From: Akkermansiaceae bacterium | Lineage (GTDB): Bacteria > Verrucomicrobiota > Verrucomicrobiia > Verrucomicrobiales > Akkermansiaceae | DNA length: 10,065 nt | Direction of reading: 5' to 3' | Assembly: GCA_023301545.1 (NCBI GenBank) | Contig: JALZUI010000047.1 | Coordinates: forward strand, 1-10,065 | In this document: in pieces, positions 1-5,327 of the stretch | How positions within the stretch are numbered: position 1 is the first letter of the stretch | Layout of the letters: every line of letters begins with the position of its first letter | The notes under the pieces: model-generated | The model's input: the letters and a program-made list of their open reading frames with translations, nothing else | What the model was told of the DNA's origin: nothing | Database searches by the model: none | Translations under genes and position numbers: made by a program

Positions 1-327
1 TGGATTAACCGCAATGGGGAAATTATCCCGTGGAGTACGATCGAAAAGCCACCTAGTGCTGAGCTCCGCCCAGACCAAACTGATCAAGATAGCCTGCCCG
101 AGTATGATGTGCTGGACCTGATTTTGGAAAAGTATGTCGAGCAAGATCAATCTGCAGACGAAATTATTGCAGATACGGGCTACGAAGAATCGTTGGTTAG
201 ATGGGTGCAACGCCGGGTAGATATTAACGAATGGAAGCGCCATCAAGCCGCGCCAGGCCTGAGAGTAACGACTAAAGCATTTGGAATGGGACGTCGCATG
301 CCTATTGCACAAGGGTTTCGCGCCTGA
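1..327 (+). CDS. nadE: Glutamine-dependent NAD+ synthetase, C-terminal end (partial)
   Basis: The reading frame is open from base 1 and ends at TGA 325-327, so only the last 108 codons are present. The protein makes NAD+ from nicotinate adenine dinucleotide, ATP and glutamine (or ammonia) in the cytoplasm. The visible part is the family's conserved C-terminus: PPSAELRPDQTDQDSLPEYD at about codons 17-36, followed by the helical segment VLDLILEKYVE, and a basic end with EWKRHQAAPGLRVT and AFGMGRRMPIAQGF. In long bacterial NadE proteins this end follows the ATP-pyrophosphatase domain. The glutaminase and synthetase active sites lie upstream of the window, so glutamine dependence is inferred from the type of C-terminus. 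No internal start is credible; an in-frame GTG at 109 would cut through the conserved motif. No convincing terminator follows before the next gene at 417. Confidence 0.95.
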   Translation, partial: WINRNGEIIPWSTIEKPPSAELRPDQTDQDSLPEYDVLDLILEKYVEQDQSADEIIADTGYEESLVRWVQRRVDINEWKRHQAAPGLRVTTKAFGMGRRMPIAQGFRA

Positions 328-416
328 AATTTGGAGTTTTTAAGATAAGATTGTAATTTCTCTTTTGTTTCTGAAATCTTTCCTCTATCAGTTCCTAACT
401 AATTACCCTTTTTTTC

Positions 417-2291
417 ATGTCAAAAGACCAAAAATCTCCCGAAAAAACTGACAGTAAGTCTGTCGAAAACGTTGAGCAATCTAAGAAAACACGTATTCCA
501 GTGGTTCTTCTTGTTATCGCTATCTTGGTAGGAGCCTATTTTCTAATCAGTGGGCAACGGACGCGTCATGCAGAGAATAAAGCGGTTGCGCAATGTCTAG
601 AGGAAGCTGAGATTTTCATCGAAAAACGTAAGTTTGAACGTGCGAAAGAGTGTTTAACGGTTGCACGTGAATACAAGCCAGAGAGCAATGAAATTAGCCG
701 AATGGAAACTGAGCTGAATGATGCTCAAGTAGTCCACCTATACGAAAAAGAGCTTACCAAAGCACTGCAATCTAAGAATTGGGACGAGGTCAACGAAGCG
801 GCTCGAAGCCTTATGGAGCGTTCGCCAGATCACCCTCAAATCGCAGCGGCCCAGGCCGAAGTTAGAGCAGGGAGACACCGTGACGAACTTACTCGCCTAG
901 TAAATGAATTATCTAGCGCAAACAAGGATGACCGTTATAAAGACGTGCTTGCGCTCACTACTAAGTTGAAGCGTCATGACCCTCAAAACCCTTTGGTGAC
1001 TCGTTGGGATGAAATGATTGAAAACGCGAGTGCTGAGATTGCGGTAGGTGAGAAAAAGGCTAAGCAGTTTCACCAACAAGCACTGCTGGTTGATAAGGGG
1101 GTGTACACGCCTGAGCTCTTCTCCCTTGCTAACCGCGCTAAGAAGCTTTCAGACAAAACGGTTTATGCCGAGTTCTTTGACAAGGTTAGCAATTACCCTA
1201 GAATCATTCGTTACCCGAATGAGTACGCGAGCCTACAAGAGGCTATAGACATCGCGCGTCCGATCGATACTATTCAGATTTCTCAGGGAGCATATCATGC
1301 TCCAGTACGAATTGACAGTGAAGTAACGATCGTTGGGGAAGAGGGGCAGAGTATCATTCTTCATTCCTCCGGAAAAGCTTCACCAGTGATTTATGTAAGT
1401 AGAAATGGTAAACTTACGGTTAAGAGCATTCTTTTTAAACATGTGGAGGCTATTACTGATGAGCAGGCATATTCTACAATTGTAGTGGAAGGTGAAGCGA
1501 ACTTTAACTCCTGCGCAATTTATCAATCCTCTGGACATGGAGTGCATGTTCTTAATGGCGGTAAGGTTGCAATTCAATCTTGTCGTCTGGAAGCTAACCG
1601 CTGGGATGGGGTTGCAGTCTCAGGGTTAAATAGTTTAGCGACTCTGAAGAGTAGCGTTGTTTCCAAGAATAAGCATAACGGAATTGACGCTTGGGACGGT
1701 GGATCGATCGAATTTATTGACTCGTTCTCGGAGAGTAATTCTCAATCAGGAGCGTATGTTTCACAACGAGGGAAATTAAAAATATCTGGCTCAACGATTC
1801 GCTTAAATGAACATACTGGACTCTATGTAGCAAAGGGTGGTAATGCGGACGTAAAAGGCAGTGAAGTGAGCAGTAACCGCCTAGCTGGTGCTTACGGAAC
1901 GAAGTCAGGATTAGTTACAATCGAAGGGCTCCGCGTTACGGAAAATAGCGAAGCTGGTATCGTACTGACAAAAGATACTTCATGGAGAGGTCTTGAAACC
2001 GTTGTTTATGAAGGTAATGGTGGGAAAACGCTCTGGGAAGGTGCCGAGTTTGAAATGTCTGATGAGATCAAAGAAGTTTTAGAGTACACTACGGAAGAGG
2101 CTGCTAAAAAGGTTGCCGAGGAGAACGCTGAACAGAGTGTTGAAGAGGTGTCAGGTGCAACGACGGAAGGTTCTGAAAAACTAGAAGCGGTTAAAGCTGC
2201 TGTTGAAGATGCTCCTAAAGAATTACCTGTTCCCGTAATTCCGAAAGATGCTGTTCCGACTATTCCGGAAGGCCTAGAAAAAAGTGAGTAA
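417..2291 (+). CDS. Membrane-anchored TPR-like / right-handed beta-helix protein
   Basis: 624 residues. A polar, charged N-terminus is followed by one hydrophobic helix (about residues 27-45, from RIPVVLLVIAIL), probably an uncleaved membrane anchor with the rest in the periplasm. Residues about 52-210 are charged alpha-helical repeats resembling TPRs (for example FIEKRKFERAKECLTVAREY near 67-86). Residues about 263-535 look like a parallel beta-helix of the NosD/pectate-lyase-like type: the entry motif with SLQEAIDIARPIDTIQIS, then GAYHAPVRI and VTIVGEEG, followed by about ten short rungs with repeated G-V/A and N/S-G turns. The tail (about 546-624) is acidic, Ala/Glu-rich, then Pro-rich. 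No catalytic residues can be assigned, so a carbohydrate-binding or scaffold role is as likely as a lyase role. The gene ends 20 bases before the RodA-like gene, which suggests one transcript and an envelope function. No Shine-Dalgarno is seen before ATG 417; the leader is pyrimidine-rich. Confidence 0.85.
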   Translation: MSKDQKSPEKTDSKSVENVEQSKKTRIPVVLLVIAILVGAYFLISGQRTRHAENKAVAQCLEEAEIFIEKRKFERAKECLTVAREYKPESNEISRMETELNDAQVVHLYEKELTKALQSKNWDEVNEAARSLMERSPDHPQIAAAQAEVRAGRHRDELTRLVNELSSANKDDRYKDVLALTTKLKRHDPQNPLVTRWDEMIENASAEIAVGEKKAKQFHQQALLVDKGVYTPELFSLANRAKKLSDKTVYAEFFDKVSNYPRIIRYPNEYASLQEAIDIARPIDTIQISQGAYHAPVRIDSEVTIVGEEGQSIILHSSGKASPVIYVSRNGKLTVKSILFKHVEAITDEQAYSTIVVEGEANFNSCAIYQSSGHGVHVLNGGKVAIQSCRLEANRWDGVAVSGLNSLATLKSSVVSKNKHNGIDAWDGGSIEFIDSFSESNSQSGAYVSQRGKLKISGSTIRLNEHTGLYVAKGGNADVKGSEVSSNRLAGAYGTKSGLVTIEGLRVTENSEAGIVLTKDTSWRGLETVVYEGNGGKTLWEGAEFEMSDEIKEVLEYTTEEAAKKVAEENAEQSVEEVSGATTEGSEKLEAVKAAVEDAPKELPVPVIPKDAVPTIPEGLEKSE

Positions 2292-2311
2292 ATGAGTTAA
2301 AGCTATTCTCG

Positions 2312-3520
2312 ATGACAAAACGAATCCCTACATTTGTCAGAAAAATCTTCGGGTTAAACCCCGTGCTGATTTTGGCGATGTATGGGCTTTTGATTTTTAG
2401 TGTGTTTGCGATCGAGAGTGCGGCTCGTCACCAGAGCCAAGGAGGGGAATGGTACGCAGATCGCCAGATTATATGGATCGCTTTAGGTAGTGCCGTGTAC
2501 TTTGCGACCTCATTAATTGATTATAAATGGCTGAAGTGGCTTTCAATTCCCATGTATATCGCAGGTATGGGGCTGATGGTTATCGTGTTAGGCAAGGGCT
2601 CGTCTGTGCACCAAATTAGTTTTGGAGGGATTAGTTTTCAACCGACGCAGTTAATGATCGGGGCCGGGATTCTCTTCGTGGCACTGTTGTTTGAAAAGTT
2701 ACCTGAGTTTAAACCGTGGCTTAATAACCCGTTTGTGAAGTTGTCGGTGATTGCCATATTTTGTGGGATTCCTTGTCTGCTAGTTGTGAAGTCTGGGGAT
2801 ATGGGGTCTGCGCTTGTATGGATTCCTGTCGCAATTGTATGTCTTTTCGTTAGTGGGATTCCTTATCGATACCTTTCTTTGATTGCGATTTTAGCGACCG
2901 CGTCCTTACCGGTTTTATACTTCCTGATCCTTCCTGTAGTTTCTGACCGAGCTACTGAACGGGTGGATCAATACATTGCGATGGTGCAGAATGATGGTGA
3001 AGTCCGTGATATTCAAGGGGACGATTATGCCATTCACTACGTAACGACGGCGATTGGTAAAGCTGGCTATAAAGGAGTTGGCTGGAATGCTGACCTGAGT
3101 GGGAAGGCCGGAGCGATCCATTCCAATGGGTATATTCCTAAGGACACGGCTCACAATGATTACATCTTCGGGGTGATTGGAGAAGAGTTAGGGTTCCAAG
3201 GGAGTTTTCTCCTCTTGATTGGCTTTATGATTTTGATCGCGATGTGTCTACTGGTAGGGCTGTTTAGCAGGGATGCTTATGGCTTGATTATTTGCTGCGG
3301 AATCGCGGCGCTGCTTTTTGCACACATTTTCGAGAATGTTGGAATGTGTATCAGGGTTATGCCGATTACAGGTATTCCGCTTCCGCTGATTAGTTATTCG
3401 GGGTCCTTCACGCTGATTTGTATGCTGCTCTTGGGGTTCGTACAGAGTGTTTGGGTGCATCGTATCGATTATTCTCCTAAGGTCGATGACCGTAAACGAG
3501 TTCGGATGTTAAATCTCTAA
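2312..3520 (+). CDS. rodA: RodA-type SEDS peptidoglycan glycosyltransferase
   Basis: 402 residues with about ten hydrophobic segments, a normal length for the SEDS family (RodA/FtsW/SpoVE), which polymerises lipid II into glycan strands at the inner membrane. Visible signatures are: FGGISFQPTQLM (about 104-115), the SGDMGSALVW segment (161-170) matching the usual GDLGTA motif, YAIHYVTTAIGKAGYKGVGW (239-258), the large-loop motif DTAHNDYIFGVIGEELGF (278-295), where D283 aligns with the essential RodA aspartate, and the C-terminal MPITGIPLPLISYSGSF (350-366). The usual ISYGGSS reads ISYSGSF here. RodA is preferred over FtsW because of the HxDFIF-like loop and MPxTGIPLP motif, but the split is not certain. 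No PBP2 (mrdA) or mreBCD gene is adjacent; the neighbour is the beta-helix protein 20 bases upstream, probably in the same operon. ATG 2312 is chosen because it directly precedes the cytoplasmic basic N-terminus; no clear ribosome binding site is visible. Confidence 0.93.
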   Translation: MTKRIPTFVRKIFGLNPVLILAMYGLLIFSVFAIESAARHQSQGGEWYADRQIIWIALGSAVYFATSLIDYKWLKWLSIPMYIAGMGLMVIVLGKGSSVHQISFGGISFQPTQLMIGAGILFVALLFEKLPEFKPWLNNPFVKLSVIAIFCGIPCLLVVKSGDMGSALVWIPVAIVCLFVSGIPYRYLSLIAILATASLPVLYFLILPVVSDRATERVDQYIAMVQNDGEVRDIQGDDYAIHYVTTAIGKAGYKGVGWNADLSGKAGAIHSNGYIPKDTAHNDYIFGVIGEELGFQGSFLLLIGFMILIAMCLLVGLFSRDAYGLIICCGIAALLFAHIFENVGMCIRVMPITGIPLPLISYSGSFTLICMLLLGFVQSVWVHRIDYSPKVDDRKRVRMLNL

Positions 3521-3534
3521 GCGAGGTTTTGGAA

Positions 3535-3554
3535 GGTAAGGGGAAAGCCTTACC
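3535..3554 (+). terminator. Possible weak stem-loop after rodA
   Basis: A 7-bp perfect inverted repeat (GGTAAGG / CCTTACC) with a 6-base loop starts 14 bases after the rodA stop. It lacks a T tract (the following bases are GAGCATTT), so it is a poor intrinsic terminator. It may be an mRNA-end or processing hairpin between rodA and the transporter gene. Confidence 0.3.
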
Positions 3555-3576
3555 GAGCATTTAAGGAAGAAAAAAT

Positions 3577-3583
3577 AAAAGGG
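3577..3583 (+). promoter_or_regulatory. Possible ribosome binding site for the MFS gene
   Basis: AAAAGGG lies 8 bases before ATG 3592 and overlaps the alternative GTG start at 3583. This spacing favours ATG 3592 as the real start. A second purine stretch, AAGGAAG at 3563-3569, lies 13 bases before the GTG. Confidence 0.4.
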
Positions 3584-3591
3584 TGAATATC

Positions 3592-4791
3592 ATGAGAAAA
3601 GGAAGCCCGATGTGGCTCGCAGTCGTTTTTTTCTTTGTTGGGTTTTGTCCTGGAATGTGGATACCTGGGCTTCCTAGCGTTCTTCGTTTAGGCGGGCATG
3701 AGGCATGGATTCCTTGGATTTATATGGGGATGCCAATTGGATCGATCATTTCCCCTTTGTTTCTTGGGGCGCTTTCGGATGGTAAGGTAGCGGCTAATAG
3801 GTTGTGCGGGTACGTCATGCTAATTGGGGGCTGTTCTATGACCGTGGCTTTCGGGGCCTTACATTTTGGAGCTCCGATTGAGTTGTTTGTTGGACTCATG
3901 ATTACCAACGCACTCCTTTCGGCTCCGCTTTGGGCGTTAGTGACCCAATCGGCGCTCTCTTATCTCCGAGGAAAAGAAGAAAAATTCTGCTATTATCGAG
4001 TCTTCGGAACAGTGGGTTGGGTCGGAGCAGGCATGGTTGGTGGCTTTTTCTTGGGAGCTGATACTTCTGCTACCGCTGGTTTAGTAGGGGGGCTTCTCCG
4101 TTTTCCTGCAGGGCTCTTTTGTTTCCTAATGCCACATTGTGAACCCGCGGCTAAGGGAAAGGGTTTTTCCTTTCTGCAAATGTTAGGTTCAGGGAGCAAG
4201 GAGTTGTGGTTAGATCGTAATACCCGCACTCTTTTTATCTCAGCAGGCTTGATTGCGATTCCGCTTAGCGCCTTCTTTATGTATGTGCCTCTACAGATGG
4301 AGACCTTGGGGATTGAGAGACCAACGGTGTGGATGACCCTCTCTCAATGGTTCGAAATTCCGGCAATGCTCACTCTTGTCTGGGCTTGTGCGAAGTTTCG
4401 CATTAAATGGCTCGTGTTTTTCGGTCTCGCGGTCAGCGCTCTTCGCCAAGTTCTTCTCGCCCTTTCCGCTGAAACGGGGCAACTTTGGCTTCTGGCACTT
4501 GGGCTTTTAACCCATGGCTTAACCTTTACCTACTTTCTCACAGTCGCTCAGGTGTATATGGAAAAGAGGGTAGACCCGTCCCTGCGAGGGCGTGCGCAAG
4601 GAATGCTCTCACTTATGTTCGGCGGATTAGGGAGCTTGATTGGGGTTTTTGTGGTCTCTCAGCTTTTCGATCAACAAGTCGATCTTCTCACGGAATCAGG
4701 TTGGGGTAGTTATTGGTGGGGGCTTTCCTTAATCGCGGTAGCTCCGTGCTTGTACTTCCTCTTCCAATATCAGAAAGGCGAAGCTAAATGA
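3592..4791 (+). CDS. MFS transporter, nucleoside:H+ symporter (NHS) family
   Basis: 399 residues (402 if the in-frame GTG at 3583 is used) and about 12 hydrophobic segments, close to the usual length of about 400-420 for NupG/XapB-like permeases. Family signs are: the PGMWIPGLPSVL loop after the first helix (20-31), the short MFS motif GALSDGKVAANR (59-70), YYRVFGTVGWVGAG (134-147), SQWFEIPAML (251-260), THGLTFTYF (307-315) and the conserved RGRAQGMLSLMFGGLGSLIG block (332-351). These are the marks of the NHS family, which imports nucleosides with protons through the inner membrane. The true substrate cannot be read from sequence; many such genes in Verrucomicrobiota and Planctomycetota have unknown substrates. 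The start is set at ATG 3592 because of its RBS spacing. It may be read through from rodA 71 bases upstream, but it has no obvious functional link to it. Confidence 0.85.
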   Translation: MRKGSPMWLAVVFFFVGFCPGMWIPGLPSVLRLGGHEAWIPWIYMGMPIGSIISPLFLGALSDGKVAANRLCGYVMLIGGCSMTVAFGALHFGAPIELFVGLMITNALLSAPLWALVTQSALSYLRGKEEKFCYYRVFGTVGWVGAGMVGGFFLGADTSATAGLVGGLLRFPAGLFCFLMPHCEPAAKGKGFSFLQMLGSGSKELWLDRNTRTLFISAGLIAIPLSAFFMYVPLQMETLGIERPTVWMTLSQWFEIPAMLTLVWACAKFRIKWLVFFGLAVSALRQVLLALSAETGQLWLLALGLLTHGLTFTYFLTVAQVYMEKRVDPSLRGRAQGMLSLMFGGLGSLIGVFVVSQLFDQQVDLLTESGWGSYWWGLSLIAVAPCLYFLFQYQKGEAK

Positions 4792-4825
4792 GGTTTTATA
4801 ATTAGAGCGCTTGAAAAGGGCTTAA

Positions 4826-4871
4826 TAGAGGGGAGTAAAAAACATACTCGACAAAAATCAATTCCTCTCTA
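4826..4871 (+). other. Long-range inverted repeat before the LysM gene
   Basis: TAGAGGGGA (4826-4834) can pair with TCCTCTCTA (4863-4871): nine pairs including one G-U, with a 28-base loop. It ends 14 bases before ATG 4886. There is no T tract, so it is not a typical terminator. If transcribed it could form a leader hairpin close to the start codon. Confidence 0.3.
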
Positions 4872-4875
4872 CATT
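4848..4875 (+). promoter_or_regulatory. Weak candidate promoter for the LysM gene
   Basis: TCGACA (4848-4853) and TACATT (4870-4875) are separated by 16 bases; they match the sigma-70 consensus at 5/6 and 4/6 positions. Transcription would start at about 4882-4886, giving a leaderless or nearly leaderless message, which would fit the absence of a Shine-Dalgarno before ATG 4886. This is a motif match only. Confidence 0.25.
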
Positions 4876-4885
4876 TACTTAAGTT

Positions 4886-5266
4886 ATGTTAAAAATCAAT
4901 ATTCTTTTAGTATCAAGTGTAACCGCTCTCCTTGCGGTTTCATGTGTGCCACAGACAAAAACTGCTGCGACGCAAGCAGCTCAGCAACAATACCCAGCGG
5001 CTCCGACTTACCCTGCTGCGCCAACTTACCCGGCAGCCACGACTCAGTATCCTGAGGCTGCTCCAACTTACCCAGCAGTTGCTACTCCTTCGTACACTCC
5101 ATCAGTAGTCCCAGCAGCTACGGGAGGTCAGTCCTACACGATCCAAAACGGAGACACCCTTTGGGGGTTGAGCCGTAAGTTTGGTACGACCGTGACGGCG
5201 CTTAAAGATGCTAACGGCATTACTAGCGACCTCATTTCTACCGGTCAGTCGATTGTTATCCCGTAA
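4886..5266 (+). CDS. LysM-domain lipoprotein with Tyr-Pro-Ala linker
   Basis: 126 residues. The N-terminus (MLKINILLVSSVTALLAVSC) is a lipoprotein signal with the lipidated cysteine at residue 20. Residues 36-64 form a low-complexity linker of YPAAPT-like units. Residues 83-126 form one complete LysM domain: SYTIQNGDTLWGLSRKFGTT followed by LKDANG, and ending in GQSIVIP. LysM binds N-acetylglucosamine-containing glycans, so the likely role is to link a membrane to peptidoglycan, with the linker acting as a spacer. No catalytic domain is present, unlike NlpD- or muramidase-type LysM proteins. There is no Asp at position +2 of the mature protein (C20 is followed by V), so outer-membrane sorting is plausible by the E. 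coli rule, though that rule may not apply here. A strong terminator lies 34 bases after the stop, overlapping the next gene. Confidence 0.88.
   Translation: MLKINILLVSSVTALLAVSCVPQTKTAATQAAQQQYPAAPTYPAAPTYPAATTQYPEAAPTYPAVATPSYTPSVVPAATGGQSYTIQNGDTLWGLSRKFGTTVTALKDANGITSDLISTGQSIVIP
4991..5077 (+). repeat. In-frame YPAAPT-type repeat in the LysM lipoprotein
   Basis: The segment encodes YPAAPT, YPAAPT, YPAATTQ, YPEAAPT and YPAV in a row (residues 36-64). The DNA copies differ at third positions (for example TACCCAGCG, TACCCTGCT, TACCCGGCA), so the amino acid pattern is kept while the bases have drifted. This points to selection on the peptide and not to a recent slippage event. Confidence 0.75.
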
Positions 5267-5273
5267 AGGGTTC

Positions 5274-5302
5274 TTGTATCCATGCGATATATTTTTTATA
5301 GA
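5274..5302 (+). promoter_or_regulatory. Candidate promoter starting within the terminator loop
   Basis: TTGTAT (5274-5279) and TATAGA (5297-5302) are spaced by 17 bases (3/6 and 4/6 consensus matches). The start site would fall at about 5308-5310, at the ATG of the TPR gene. Such a transcript would lack the 5' arm of the terminator hairpin and would be leaderless. Both boxes are weak; the position makes it interesting. Confidence 0.22.
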
Positions 5303-5327
5303 GAAGGCATGCGCCTTCTCTTTTTTT
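5300..5327 (+). terminator. Intrinsic terminator after the LysM gene, overlapping the TPR gene start
   Basis: A perfect 9-bp stem, AGAGAAGGC (5300-5308) with GCCTTCTCT (5313-5321), encloses the tetraloop ATGC (5309-5312), and a run of seven T follows at 5321-5327. It lies 34 bases after the LysM stop codon and has all the parts of a Rho-independent terminator. The loop contains ATG 5309, the preferred start of the next gene, and the 3' arm with the T tract encodes RLLFFY of its signal peptide. Confidence 0.8.

Noticed and set aside
109..327. Separate small protein starting at GTG 109
   Set aside because: The frame continues upstream to base 1 with conserved NadE residues, so it is the end of nadE and not an independent gene.
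331..359. TTGGAG-17-TAATTT as a promoter for the gene at 417
   Set aside because: Only about half of each box matches consensus; not better than expected in A/T-rich sequence.
326..360. GAAATT...AATTTC inverted repeat after nadE
   Set aside because: Only six A/T-rich pairs, a long loop and no T tract directly after; likely chance.
1048..1248. Forward ORF of 66 codons inside the beta-helix gene
   Set aside because: It is out of frame with a well-supported gene and has a low-quality Ser/Arg-rich product.
2292..2300. Mini-ORF ATG-AGT-TAA just before rodA, possible translation coupling
   Set aside because: Two codons without an RBS; most likely accidental.
2915..4482. Several reverse-strand ORFs of 60-80 codons opposite rodA and the transporter gene
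   Set aside because: The compositions are shadow-like (Arg/Pro/Ser-rich), there is no RBS, and the forward frames are clearly conserved families.
4485..4709. Forward ORF of 74 codons inside the transporter gene
   Set aside because: It overlaps the conserved RGRAQG block in another frame; no independent evidence.
4991..5077. Repeat block considered as CRISPR or a mobile-element trace
   Set aside because: Units are in frame, short and protein-coding (YPAAPT) with no spacers of constant length.
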